64,000 nucleotides of DNA, taken from NCBI GenBank assembly GCA_014695325.1, contig JACJNZ010000055.1:248001-312000 (forward strand), written 5' to 3'. Below the pieces are notes generated by a model. The model saw only the letters and a program-made list of their open reading frames with translations. It did not search any database and was not told the DNA's origin. This DNA is from Cyanobacteria bacterium FACHB-502. GTDB lineage: Bacteria > Cyanobacteriota > Cyanobacteriia > Elainellales > Elainellaceae. Shown here in pieces: positions 45,769 to 54,837 of this stretch. Position 1 is the stretch's first letter. Each line of letters opens with the position of its first letter. The position numbers and the translations under genes were made by a program.

Positions 45769-47358
45769 ATGAAAATTAAAGGATTGAATCGCTGGCGATC
45801 GCTTCTCTCAGGGTTGTGCTGTTTCCTGCTCATTTTAGTTGTAGGAACGGCTCATGCAACTGCGCCACGCTCCTTAACCGTTGCCATTGAACCTGTTTAT
45901 GCTCCGTTTGAATTCACATCACAATCCGGTGAACTTCAGGGATTTGATGTTGATGTGATTCGGGAAATTGGAAAGGCATCAGGATTTGATGTCGAGTTTC
46001 AAAATATTGCCTTTGACGGCATGATTCCGGCTCTACAAGCTAAATCAGTTGATGCCGCGATTGGGGCAATGACGATTACGCAAAAACGGGCGGAATCCGT
46101 TGATTTTTCTCGCCCTTACTTTAAGGCAGGTTTGGCAATTGCCGTCAAAGAAGGCACGCAGGATATCACCCGTCTTGAAGATTTAGACGGCAAAAAAGTA
46201 GCCGTGCAAATTGGCACAACCGGAGCCGAGGAAATCAAGAAAGTGCCAGGGGCACGGGTCAGCACGTTTAATGGCTCTGCTCTGGCTCTACAAGAGTTGA
46301 GTAATGGCAACGTGGATGCGGTGGTAGCGGATGCGCCGATTATGCTCTTTGCTCTGAATACAGGGAATATCAATGGACTAAAACTGACGGGCGATTTGCT
46401 CAGTGAGGAGTTTTACGGTATTCCCACACCGAAAGGATCAGAAAACCTTCAGCTCATTAACCAGGGATTAGGCAAAATTCTTCAGAACGGAGCCTATGAG
46501 CGAGTCTATCGCAAATGGTTTAACACCGCGCCGCCCCAATTGCCGCAAGTAGCTCCTGTTCTTGCCGCCGCGCAGCAGGCAGGTTCCCAGCAGCAGGGTG
46601 GGTCACAGCAGCAGACCACCCGATCGATCGGTTGGCTCGGGACAATCCTGAATGCGATGCCGACGCTGCTGGCAGGTGCGGTGGTGACGGTTGCGCTGGC
46701 TGCTATTTCAGTGGTTGTAGGGCTAGGGTTGGGGTCGCTGATTGCGATCGCTCGTCTCTCGAAGGTGAAGCCGATTCGCTGGCTCGCCAGAGCATATATC
46801 GATTTCTTCCGGGGCACACCGTTGCTGGTGCAGCTTTTTATGGTGTATTTTGGCATCCCGGCAGTGCTTCAGGGCTTGGGCCTTCAGTTTTCGTTCGATC
46901 GATTCCTGGCGGCGGTCGTAGCCCTAAGTCTCAACGCGGCAGCTTATATGGCTGAAATTGTGCGCGGTGGCATTCAGTCGATCGAGGTGGGTCAAACCGA
47001 GGCGGCTCAATCGCTGGGGCTAAACTCAACTCAAACCATGCGCCACATTATCTTCCCGCAGGCGCTGCGGCGGATGCTGCCTCCACTGGGCAACGAATTT
47101 ATTACCTTGCTCAAGGACACCAGCTTAGTCGCCGTAATTGGTTTCGAGGAACTGTTCCGGGAAGGACAGCTCATCGTAGCGACCACCTATCGTCCGTTTG
47201 AGATTTATGCTGCAGTTGCGCTGATTTATCTGCTGCTGACGCTGCTGTCGTCGCAAGCGTTCAGCTATATCGAGCGAGCAATGAATCCCGTTGCCCGTAG
47301 ACGTGCCCAGCGCGAGAGAACCGATCGAGTTCCGGCTGGGGCGGTGCGTCAGCGTTAG
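45769..47358 (+). CDS. Fused amino-acid binding protein and ABC permease
   Basis: 529 residues. Signal peptide (LSGLCCFLLILVVGTAHATA), then a solute-binding domain at about 30-250 (LTVAIEPVYAPFEF, GMIPALQAKSVDAAIGAMTI, VAVQIGTTGAEEIKKV). A Gln-rich linker follows, and from about 285 to 510 comes a GlnP/HisM permease with the EAA loop EAAQSLGLNSTQTMRHIIFP. The fusion delivers ligand straight to the channel and is known in cyanobacteria and Gram-positive bacteria. Predicted glutamine/glutamate or similar polar amino acid uptake with the ATPase at 44717. NtcA-type GTA-N8-TAC was not seen upstream. Confidence 0.93.
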   Translation: MKIKGLNRWRSLLSGLCCFLLILVVGTAHATAPRSLTVAIEPVYAPFEFTSQSGELQGFDVDVIREIGKASGFDVEFQNIAFDGMIPALQAKSVDAAIGAMTITQKRAESVDFSRPYFKAGLAIAVKEGTQDITRLEDLDGKKVAVQIGTTGAEEIKKVPGARVSTFNGSALALQELSNGNVDAVVADAPIMLFALNTGNINGLKLTGDLLSEEFYGIPTPKGSENLQLINQGLGKILQNGAYERVYRKWFNTAPPQLPQVAPVLAAAQQAGSQQQGGSQQQTTRSIGWLGTILNAMPTLLAGAVVTVALAAISVVVGLGLGSLIAIARLSKVKPIRWLARAYIDFFRGTPLLVQLFMVYFGIPAVLQGLGLQFSFDRFLAAVVALSLNAAAYMAEIVRGGIQSIEVGQTEAAQSLGLNSTQTMRHIIFPQALRRMLPPLGNEFITLLKDTSLVAVIGFEELFREGQLIVATTYRPFEIYAAVALIYLLLTLLSSQAFSYIERAMNPVARRRAQRERTDRVPAGAVRQR

Positions 47359-47662
47359 GGGTGGTTTAAGAAAGGGTGGGGAAGGAGTGGATGAGCGTGA
47401 GAAGTGCTGGGAACTCCCCCTACCCTCCCTTAAAAAAGGAAACCGAATTGATGCAGGCATTCCCGTGGCAACAGAACGTTCTAACGTCTCAAAGTTCCCT
47501 GGTGGAAGGGGGGATTTAGGGGGAGCTCAAGCCTTTAAACTCCAACTGAAAGCCTGCTTAAACAGCCTTCTAGATACACGGCTTTCAAAGTCACCTTGTC
47601 ACCTTATCCTGCTTTTTATCTCCATGATCTAAGGTGAAGATAATTTTCTATCAGGCATTGCC
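47359..47662. other. Intergenic gap with G-run repeats
   Basis: 304 bp after the permease gene. CTCCCCCTACCCTCCC near 47415 and CAAAGTTCCCTGG...GGGGGGATTTAGGGGGAGC at 47489-47525 form inverted blocks that could fold and end the transcript; they are related to the dispersed repeat family. No gene seen. Confidence 0.5.
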
Positions 47663-48367
47663 ATGATCGATTTGTATTACTGGCCCACTCCCAACGGTCA
47701 CAAAATCACTATCTTTTTAGAAGAAGCAGGATTGGAGTATCGCATTATTCCAATTAATATTGGTGCGGGCGATCAGTTTCAGCCAGACTTTCTCAAAATT
47801 GCGCCCAATAACCGAATGCCTGCGATCGTGGATCACGCTCCTGTAGACGGCGGTGAACCGATTTCTTTATTTGAGTCCGGGGCAATTTTGCTGTATCTCG
47901 CAGAGAAAACCGGACAGTTTATTCCGGCAGAGCTGCGCGGACGAAAGGCAGTTTTAGAATGGCTATTCTGGCAAATGGGCGGATTGGGCCCAATGGCAGG
48001 TCAAAACCATCACTTTGTACAGTATGCCCCGGAAAAGTTGCCCTACGCGATCGATCGTTATGTGAAAGAAACGCATCGGCTGTATGGGGTTCTCGATCGT
48101 CAGTTGGCGCAGCACGAATTTGTGGCGGGGGCTTACTCGATCGCCGATATGGCTTGCTATCCGTGGATTGTGCCCCACGAGCGACAGCAGCAAAACCTGG
48201 AAGAGTTCCCCAACGTGCAGCGATGGTTTAACGCAATTCGCGATCGAGCGGCGGTGGTGCGTGCCTACGAAAAAGGGCAACCCTTCAGCAATCCGAGCGC
48301 AATGACCGAAGAAAGCAAAAAGATTTTGTTTGGTCAGACCGCAAAATCTGGGCAATCGGAGCAGTAA
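47663..48367 (+). CDS. Glutathione S-transferase family protein (YfcG/YghU-like)
   Basis: 234 residues. Thioredoxin-like N-domain (MIDLYYWPTPNGHKITIFLE, FESGAILLYLAEKTGQFIP) and helical C-domain with ADMACYPWIV. The TPNG start and GQNHHFVQYAPEK segment are those of the Nu-class YfcG/YghU group, which bind two glutathiones and act as disulfide-bond oxidoreductases. Likely in oxidative-stress defence. It converges on the aldo/keto reductase with 12 bp between the stops. Confidence 0.9.
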   Translation: MIDLYYWPTPNGHKITIFLEEAGLEYRIIPINIGAGDQFQPDFLKIAPNNRMPAIVDHAPVDGGEPISLFESGAILLYLAEKTGQFIPAELRGRKAVLEWLFWQMGGLGPMAGQNHHFVQYAPEKLPYAIDRYVKETHRLYGVLDRQLAQHEFVAGAYSIADMACYPWIVPHERQQQNLEEFPNVQRWFNAIRDRAAVVRAYEKGQPFSNPSAMTEESKKILFGQTAKSGQSEQ

Positions 48368-48379
48368 TGCTTCCAAAGA

Positions 48380-49234
48380 TCACAGCATTTCCAGAGCCAC
48401 TGGACGAGACGGCGGCGGAAAGAGGGCATCGAGTTCGTGCAAATCTGCGGCAGATAGCCTCAGGTCAAGTGCGGCTCGATTTTGCTCAACGTGGGCGAGA
48501 TCGCTGGCTTTGGGAATGACGATCACATTATCCTGGTGCAGTAGCCACGCGATTGCCACTTGAGCAGACGTAACGCCTAACCGTTCCGCAATTGCCGCAA
48601 GCTGTCGGTTTTTCAGCAAGCGACCCTGCTCAACAGGCGAATATGCCATGATCGGAACGCCGTGCTGCTGACACCAGGGCAACAGATCCCATTCAATGCC
48701 GCGTCGCATCAGGTTGTACAGCACTTGATTGGTGGCAATCGATTCTCCACCCGGCAGCGATCGAGCTTCTTGCATATCAGACAGATCAAAATTGCTCACG
48801 CCGTAATCTCGGATTTTTCCGGCTTGCTGAAGCGTCTGCAATGCGGCCAGGGTTTCAAACAAGGGAACTGAACCGCGCCAGTGGAGTAAGTAAAGGTCTA
48901 AATAATCAGTTTTGAGACGGCGCAAACTGCGTTCACAGGCAGCGATCGTTCCTTGACGGCTGGCGTTGTGCGGGTAGACTTTGCTCACTAGAAAAACCTG
49001 CTCCCGACGACCCGCGTTAGCTTTGCTCCACGACGTGAACGCTTCTGCAATCACTTCCTCTGCGCTACCTTCGCCATACATTTCAGCCGTATCAATCAGC
49101 GTAATTCCCAGCTCTATGCCGTGCTTCAGGGCATTTATTTCGGTTTGGCGATCGCGCGATCGCTCTCCCATCTGCCAGGTTCCCATGCCTAAAACGGGAA
49201 TCGATTGACCTGAAGGCAAAGCAATAGCTTTCAT
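48380..49234 (-). CDS. Aldo/keto reductase
   Basis: 284 residues, (beta/alpha)8 NADPH enzyme. The tetrad is visible: Asp and Tyr in IDTAEMYGEG, Lys in FLVSKVYPHN, His in YLLHWRGSVP; the NADPH site VIPKASDLAHVEQN is present. It resembles the YeaE/2,5-diketogluconate reductase-like branch of the AKR family. Probably a carbonyl-detoxifying reductase; the substrate is not defined. Confidence 0.92.
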   Translation of the reverse strand: MKAIALPSGQSIPVLGMGTWQMGERSRDRQTEINALKHGIELGITLIDTAEMYGEGSAEEVIAEAFTSWSKANAGRREQVFLVSKVYPHNASRQGTIAACERSLRRLKTDYLDLYLLHWRGSVPLFETLAALQTLQQAGKIRDYGVSNFDLSDMQEARSLPGGESIATNQVLYNLMRRGIEWDLLPWCQQHGVPIMAYSPVEQGRLLKNRQLAAIAERLGVTSAQVAIAWLLHQDNVIVIPKASDLAHVEQNRAALDLRLSAADLHELDALFPPPSRPVALEML

Positions 49235-49954
49235 GATTTCTCTCCGATTGGTGGATTGCTTGCTGAATCGCTGAACTTTTAGAAGAAAGGTAGAACAAAG
49301 GAAAGGGTTAAGACGTATCGATCGGTCTTGAGTGATTCTAGGAACGATAAATGTTTGGATAAATCATTTGATCGCACTTGAGACAGTAAAATCGCGATCG
49401 AAATTCTGAGTCCTTCTAGAGAAGTTTTTTTCTGCCTATTCCCTAACTATGGATAGAGGTATTGTTTTACTACTAGCCTTTAGTTTATAGGAACACCGAA
49501 TAAACCAAGCCAGGTTATATTCATGTTTTAGCCTCTGCCTGTAGGTGGGGGCTAAATTTTTATGGAAAAAGCAATTGTTATAAAAACAATCATTATAAAA
49601 AATCAACCACAATATTAATTGTTTCTAAGTTATTGAGCTCGCGACATTGCATACATTGGCATTGTGTTGAGCCTATGGTATTGTGTTAAGCCTAAAAAAT
49701 TATCTACTTTTATCTGGAGCACAAAAATATAAACAAAATAAAGGAACAATTCAAAGCAAAAGCCCCTGCAGTTGCAGAGGCTCCAGTTATATTATTGCTG
49801 AACTATTATTTATCTAAGCTGTTACTGAATGTGGCTGAAGTAGACTGCTAACCCTTGACATCTGCAGGATATGCTGCGTAATTGTTACGCATGATGTTCT
49901 GGTTCGTTTTTATTCAGTCCGATTCAGCATTTGAGTGGTAAAGCTCAATTTCGC
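49235..49954. other. 720-bp AT-rich intergenic region
   Basis: No gene found. The left side must contain the aldo/keto reductase promoter. Two near-copies of TGTGTTGAGCCTA / TGTGTTAAGCCTA lie at about 49662-49694. The hairpin at 49761-49782 may end the GlsB transcript from the right. The rest is strongly AT-rich and gives no clear RNA. Confidence 0.45.
49755..49782 (-). terminator. Possible terminator of the GlsB-type gene
   Basis: Arms AGCCCCTGCA (49761-49770) and TGCAGAGGCT (49773-49782) pair with one wobble; read on the minus strand the stem is followed by TTTTGCTTT. It lies about 170 bp after the stop at 49955, so the mRNA would have a long 3' tail. Confidence 0.45.
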
Positions 49955-50227
49955 TTAGTAAGCACCACGACGAGCGATCGAGTAGTAGATGAACAGAGCA
50001 ATAATCGCGCCGATGATTGCAACAATGACACCAGGGATGCTCAAACCTGCTGCGGTAAGGGAAAGCGATCCAGTCGTGAGCAGATTGTAGACGCTGCCGC
50101 CAACAAAAGCACCAATAATTCCCAAAATCATGGTTCCCAGAATGCCGCCGCCCTGATGACCGGGATAAATTGCTTTAGCCAGTGCGCCAGCGATCAAACC
50201 TAATACGATCCAAGCCAGAATATTCAT
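49955..50227 (-). CDS. GlsB/YeaQ/YmgE family stress-response membrane protein
   Basis: 90 residues from the ATG at 50227 with AAGGAG upstream; the longer frame to 50287 is rejected. Three membrane segments rich in Gly and Ile: ILAWIVLGLIAGALAKAIYP, GTMILGIIGAFVGGSVYNLL and VIVAIIGAIIALFIYYSIAR, with the family GxIxGxLA start. Members are induced by general stress; the molecular role is unclear. Confidence 0.9.
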   Translation of the reverse strand: MNILAWIVLGLIAGALAKAIYPGHQGGGILGTMILGIIGAFVGGSVYNLLTTGSLSLTAAGLSIPGVIVAIIGAIIALFIYYSIARRGAY

Positions 50228-50573
50228 CTTGATTCTCCTTGTGAAAACGAGTAATGAAAGATTGAACTTTTGCGTTTCATTACACATAAATTTAACAGCT
50301 ACCGAGTGCTGTCTGAACTATCGGAAGAAATAAAACCCTTCCCACAAGAGGGATAGTTGCAGTGAGTCCGTTCTCTATCAAAACACTGAGTAATAACGGG
50401 GTGGGAAAGGCTGCTCTATTCACAAAGAAGGATGGAAATCCAGACGAGACACAAAATTCGGTTTGTGCAGGGGAAAAGACGAATTCAGGGGAATGGCAGT
50501 TTACCGAATCAGCATCGCATGATCATTCTGCTTAGCATGACCATTTTGCCTGGCATCATAATTTTGCCTGGCG

Positions 50574-51377
50574 TTACAATCCTGCCCATTGAATCAGCAA
50601 CGCCAGACCGATCGCCACAACTGCGCCAATGAGCGTATTGAGAATGTTCACCAGTTCATTGGTGAGCCAGTCAAATTTAGTTTGCAGCGTTGCGCCGATC
50701 ACGCTTTCTAGATTAGTTGCAATCAGGGCAGCAACCAAGCAGATCGGGATGCCAATCAGCGGAATCAGCGATAAGCCCCAACCGACTGTTGCGATCGCAG
50801 CAGCACCCAGAATTCCGGCGATCGTTCCTTCCAAGCTGACGGCTCCTTCGGTTCCACGAGCAACGGGCTGAAAGGTGGTAATGAGAAAGGTGCGCTTCCC
50901 ATAAGCCTTACCGACTTCACTGGCGCAGGTGTCTGACAGTTTGGTACTCATGCTGGCAACGTAGCCCAAATACAGCAGCAGCACGGTATTTCTAACCCAC
51001 AAATCGCTGTGATCGGCATAAAAGGTTGTCATCGCGTAAGTTCCTAGTGCGCAGAGGGTTGCCACCAGAGCCGATCCCCAAACGTTTTCGGGTCCTCTTG
51101 CGCCCGATCGCTTTTCGGCAATTCCGGCGGCTTCTTTTTCTGCCATGCCAATACGTGTGACGGCTGACCCCACCAGGAAGTAAAACAGCATTAGCCCATA
51201 GCCGCGCCAGCCTAGCGTGCCCCATAGCGCAACCCCCAGCACCCAAGCATGAACGTATCCCGCAGGCGTGAGCAATTTTTTGGGCAGCAGCCATGCCACA
51301 CCGAGCAGCAGCGTGTTGATCAGGATTGCGACCAGCCAGGGCATTAGCGTATTGAGCAGAACAGGGGAAATTGCCAT
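50574..51377 (-). CDS. DUF92 / VTE6-like phytyl-phosphate kinase
   Basis: 267 residues with about six membrane spans. Typical DUF92 (TIGR00297) features: LTPAGYVHAWVLGVALWGTL, FYFLVGSAVTRIGMAEKEAA, and SDTCASEVGKAYGKRTFLIT followed by GTEGAVSLEGTIAGILGA. The plant member VTE6 and its cyanobacterial relative phosphorylate phytyl phosphate to phytyl diphosphate for tocopherol, phylloquinone and chlorophyll salvage. The function is by family; membrane location is certain. Confidence 0.88.
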   Translation of the reverse strand: MAISPVLLNTLMPWLVAILINTLLLGVAWLLPKKLLTPAGYVHAWVLGVALWGTLGWRGYGLMLFYFLVGSAVTRIGMAEKEAAGIAEKRSGARGPENVWGSALVATLCALGTYAMTTFYADHSDLWVRNTVLLLYLGYVASMSTKLSDTCASEVGKAYGKRTFLITTFQPVARGTEGAVSLEGTIAGILGAAAIATVGWGLSLIPLIGIPICLVAALIATNLESVIGATLQTKFDWLTNELVNILNTLIGAVVAIGLALLIQWAGL

Positions 51378-51605
51378 GAGTTGTTTCCTTGAGTGCTTCT
51401 TTTGGTCGATCGCCTAACGGGTTATCAAACTCATTTTGGCTACAGAATGACCTGATGAATAAGCTTAGAATAATTTTTTGAGTGAGTTTTCTGTTCTAAA
51501 GAAATGTAAGACAGCGTGTGCTCTTTAGAACAGCAGAGTCAAGAACAGCAGAGTAAGCAATCTGATTGCCTGAATTCCCCACCCTTTTAATCAGGAGTTA
51601 ACCCG

Positions 51606-52034
51606 ATGGATTCTGTCTTATTTCACTTGGCATTCCCTGTCGGTAATCTTGCCCAAACGAAAGCGTTTTATGTCAGGGGTCTGGGCTGCACTGCCGGACG
51701 CGAGAATGCTCAATCGATCATTTTGAACCTTTATGGACATCAGCTTGTTGCTCATCTCACTGAAGAACCACTGACTCCGCAGAAGGGTATTTATCCACGA
51801 CACTTTGGCTTGGTCTTCATGCAGGAGTCTGACTGGGAAGCCTTGCTAGAGCGGTCACAGCAGCAGGGGCTAATGTTTTATCAGCAGCCAAAGCACCGTT
51901 TTCGAGATTCGCTCCTAGAGCATCGCACTTTCTTTTTGCAAGATCCCTTTCATAATCTGATGGAATTTAAGTATTATGTTCATCCTTCTGCGATTTTTGG
52001 TGAGGCGCAGTTGGCTCGAATCGGCGATCGATGA
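51606..52034 (+). CDS. VOC-superfamily protein
   Basis: 142 residues with the paired beta-alpha-beta-beta-beta modules of glyoxalase/dioxygenase folds: LFHLAFPVGNLAQTKAFYVR, LNLYGHQLVAHL, FGLVFMQESDWEALLERSQQ and FFLQDPFHNLMEFKYYVHPS. Potential metal residues are His in HLAFPV and Glu in MEFKYY. The exact reaction is unknown. Single gene. Confidence 0.85.
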   Translation: MDSVLFHLAFPVGNLAQTKAFYVRGLGCTAGRENAQSIILNLYGHQLVAHLTEEPLTPQKGIYPRHFGLVFMQESDWEALLERSQQQGLMFYQQPKHRFRDSLLEHRTFFLQDPFHNLMEFKYYVHPSAIFGEAQLARIGDR

Positions 52035-52297
52035 TGACGCGCTCTTTGAACAGCAGCCTAGAGCAGGTTGCCTGGTAAACTACTTGGCAAGCTACTTGGC
52101 GATCTGCGGATAAGTAAAAAGACATCATTTAATCAAAAACAATGAAATTGCCATCTGCAAGGGCGATCGTCTTGATCGTCATCAGAACTGGTATTATCAG
52201 TCTGCATTCATTCGCTGTATTGATTTGGGGTGATGCTGGACTGCAAATCTGCAAGAGATCCTGAAACGCCAGCTTCTGCCAGTGATGCCTCTGTTCC

Positions 52298-53113
52298 ATG
52301 AAACTGCAAATAACGGAACTGCGAAAAACGGTTCGCTTTTATTTAGAAGACATTGAAACTGCGATCGGTAAAGCAATTAATTTGACGATCGTGGGGCTAG
52401 TGCTGTTGTCTTCCGCCTGCTTTGTGGCAGAAACCTATCCAATTCCCCAACCGGTGCGGCTAAAGCTGAATTTCCTTAACACGGCGATCCTGATTCTGTT
52501 TACGATCGAGTATCTGTTGCGCCTCTGGAGTGCCGAGCATCGCGTTCGCTTTTTCTTCAGTCTTGCGTCTTTGATTGATTTAGTCGCGATTCTACCGTTT
52601 TTGTTTACGGCGATCGATATTCGATTCATCCGCATTTCTCGCTGGTTTCGGATTTTACGCCTCCTGCGGTTTGTTGAGGGGAAGACAATTTTTGGTTATG
52701 TGAGCCGCGAAGACAGCGTGATTTTTGCTCGAATTTTGCTCACGCTATTCACAATTATTTTTATCTTTTCTGGCTTGATTTACCAGGTTGAACATCCGCT
52801 CAATCCCGATCGCTTTACGACCTTTTTAGATGCAGTGTATTTTTCGGTAGCAACGATGACAACCGTGGGATTTGGTGACATCACGCCGATTTCTCAGACG
52901 GGAAGATTGCTGACGGTGCTGATGATCCTGACCGGCATCGCGCTGATTCCCTGGCAGTTAGGCGATTTGATCAAACAGTTGATTAAAACGTCTAATCAGG
53001 TTGAAACAATTTGTGCAGCGTGTGGTTTAGAGAGCCACGATCGCGATGCGAAATTCTGCAAAAATTGCGGTCATTCGCTAATGCAGGTGAAATCTTCTCA
53101 AGCTCACTTTTAA
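52298..53113 (+). CDS. Voltage-sensor K+ channel with C-terminal zinc ribbon
   Basis: 271 residues. Six membrane segments; S4 (109-124) has Arg at 109, 112, 115, 118, 121 and 124, the every-third pattern of a voltage sensor. The pore has the filter TVGFGD at 189-194, selective for K+. After S6 is a zinc ribbon with Cys239, Cys242, Cys254 and Cys257 (CAAC and CKNC). So the channel is probably opened by voltage, and the cytoplasmic zinc domain could tune it or help it assemble. Stand-alone gene. Confidence 0.88.
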   Translation: MKLQITELRKTVRFYLEDIETAIGKAINLTIVGLVLLSSACFVAETYPIPQPVRLKLNFLNTAILILFTIEYLLRLWSAEHRVRFFFSLASLIDLVAILPFLFTAIDIRFIRISRWFRILRLLRFVEGKTIFGYVSREDSVIFARILLTLFTIIFIFSGLIYQVEHPLNPDRFTTFLDAVYFSVATMTTVGFGDITPISQTGRLLTVLMILTGIALIPWQLGDLIKQLIKTSNQVETICAACGLESHDRDAKFCKNCGHSLMQVKSSQAHF

Positions 53114-53469
53114 CGAGATGCCATTCCTTAAACGCTAGCTAGGCGATCGTCTCCTATGGGATTTGCTCTCCTTCTCAGCCTGCTCCTGCTGCTCTCCTGT
53201 TGGGGGCGAGGAACCCTGGACCTGGATCCCGACTCTTGCTTCTAAGGGGAGAAGGAGTCGGGTTCTGCGAATAAAGGACAAACTGCAAATTGATGTCCGT
53301 CTATTGAATCATTTCTAAATCAATTAAGGAAGGTTTCCTGCAAAGACGATCTCTGCCCAGGGTGCGGTTATCCCTTGAATCTCTATTTGTTAACTTCAGC
53401 ACAGATTGACAGGGCGTTTTTATTTCCGTCTTTCTGTAATTTTTTTGTAAATGAATCAGGAGATGATTT
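53114..53469. other. Intergenic gap before carotenoid protein gene
   Basis: 356 bp with no coding frame of note. The last 80 bp are AT-rich and end in CAGGAGATGATTT, giving the next gene an AGGAG ribosome site. Confidence 0.5.
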
Positions 53470-53937
53470 ATGACTTTTACCGCCGACCAGCAAACGAATG
53501 AAGCATTACAAATGTTCCAGGGTTTTGATGCTGATACTCAACTCGCGCTGTTGTGGTATGGCTACCTTGACCTGAAAGATCAGCTCACCCCGACAAACGA
53601 CCCGGCTCAGCACGCGATTTCTCGATCGCTGGTGGATCAAATTCAGGCTCTCTCTCCCGAAGAGCAGCTCGAAGCCCAGCGCAATATTATTGCTTGCGCC
53701 GATACGGATGTCAGCCATGCTTACAGTGCGCTCAGCTCCAGCGCAAAACTTAGCTTCTGGCTCCAGCTTGCTCAGGCAATGGATGAGGGTTCTGTGATTC
53801 AAGTTCCTTCGGATTATCAGCTTCCTTCTGAAACCGATCGCTTTAGTGAATCGATCAAGAGCCTCGACTTTGAGCAGCGCATTAACTTTTCCCGCAGTGC
53901 AGTGGTGGCAATGGGCGCGCAGCCGATCGATAGATAA
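53470..53937 (+). CDS. Helical carotenoid protein (OCP N-terminal domain paralogue)
   Basis: 155 residues, alpha-helical throughout. The sequence follows the N-terminal domain of the orange carotenoid protein: ALQMFQGFDADTQLALLWYG, EEQLEAQRNIIACADTDVSH, LSFWLQLAQAMDEGSVIQVP. Trp29, Tyr30 and Trp97 lie where OCP lines the carotenoid channel. No C-terminal NTF2-like domain, so it is a stand-alone HCP binding a ketocarotenoid for quenching of singlet oxygen or phycobilisomes. No OCP, FRP or C-terminal-domain homologue is adjacent. Confidence 0.92.
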   Translation: MTFTADQQTNEALQMFQGFDADTQLALLWYGYLDLKDQLTPTNDPAQHAISRSLVDQIQALSPEEQLEAQRNIIACADTDVSHAYSALSSSAKLSFWLQLAQAMDEGSVIQVPSDYQLPSETDRFSESIKSLDFEQRINFSRSAVVAMGAQPIDR

Positions 53938-53984
53938 TGTAGAAAGAATATAGTGCGAGAGGATGTAGCGCGTTTTTGATTAAA

Positions 53985-54037
53985 GGGGGAAATTCCTGAT
54001 ACCGACGAAAGCCGGAATTGGGTTTCCCCCGATTTTT
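53985..54037 (+). terminator. Terminator after the carotenoid protein gene
   Basis: Arms GGGGGAAATTCC (53985-53996) and GGAATT plus TTTCCCCC (54014-54030, three unpaired G between) form a long hairpin, followed by GATTTTT. It sits between convergent genes and may act for both. Confidence 0.6.
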
Positions 54038-54046
54038 AGTTCAGAT

Positions 54047-54367
54047 TTACTCTTCAAATACATCCCTATCCTGCGGCTGATGCACCTTTCCTGCCCGCTT
54101 CAGTAGCTCATCAGCGCGATCGGGATGCTCAAAAATTAAGTCCAGCAGGTCATATTCATGCAGTCCGGCTTTGTGGGCGTAGTAGCGCACCTGAGACATA
54201 ATGCGCGGCTCGGACTGGCGTAGATACATACTAAGGCAAGCCAACGCCTGTGCAGAAAGACTGCGTCCTAAAAAATAGGCGAGAGCAGTCAGGAGCTTGA
54301 GTTCGTATTCCGGTGGCGGGTTTAGCGTGAGAGGCTGGGAGTTGGGCTGAGAGTTGGGCTGAGTCAT
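54047..54367 (-). CDS. Hypothetical protein with NSQP repeat start
   Basis: 106 residues. The N-terminus has a short repeat (QPNSQPNSQPLTL), then a compact helical domain: ELKLLTALAYFLGRSLSAQA, LACLSMYLRQSEPRIMSQVR and HEYDLLDLIFEHPDRADELL. Appears widely conserved in style but I cannot name a family. Converges on the carotenoid protein gene. Confidence 0.7.
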   Translation of the reverse strand: MTQPNSQPNSQPLTLNPPPEYELKLLTALAYFLGRSLSAQALACLSMYLRQSEPRIMSQVRYYAHKAGLHEYDLLDLIFEHPDRADELLKRAGKVHQPQDRDVFEE

Positions 54368-54837
54368 AGGTGAATTGCGTCAATTTGAATCAATCTTGCT
54401 TTTAATCATCCTGCGATAAGTTTGGCTTTGAGCAAAGCGATCGAATTTCTTCTTGCAGTGCCTAAATTTATTCATGCAAAGATTCATGCAAAGATTCGAT
54501 CGATGTTGACCTAGCAATCTCGCCGCTATTGCTTTCGGCATTTTTACACTCTGTTCTGTGCGCTCAGCAGGACGTTGATAACAGAACGTTGATCGATCGC
54601 TTGATGCATATGATGAGTGGAAGAAATGGCATTTTGTGGGTTTACAGGATGCTGGCTCATGTTAATTCAATAAATTACCCTCGCAATTCACCCTTGTAAT
54701 TTAAAGTAATCGACGTTGATGAGTCTGGCTTCCTTTGATGAATTAAGCTGTAACCGTTCGATTGTTACAATTTCTCAACCACGGGCAGAGGCTTTTGCGG
54801 ATTTGAAGCGACACACTAACCCATAGTTACTCTGTGA
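54368..54837. other. Intergenic gap of 470 bp
   Basis: Divergent promoters for the flanking genes should lie here. A short AAAGATTCATGC-type direct repeat is at about 54477-54496. No gene or RNA recognised. Confidence 0.45.
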
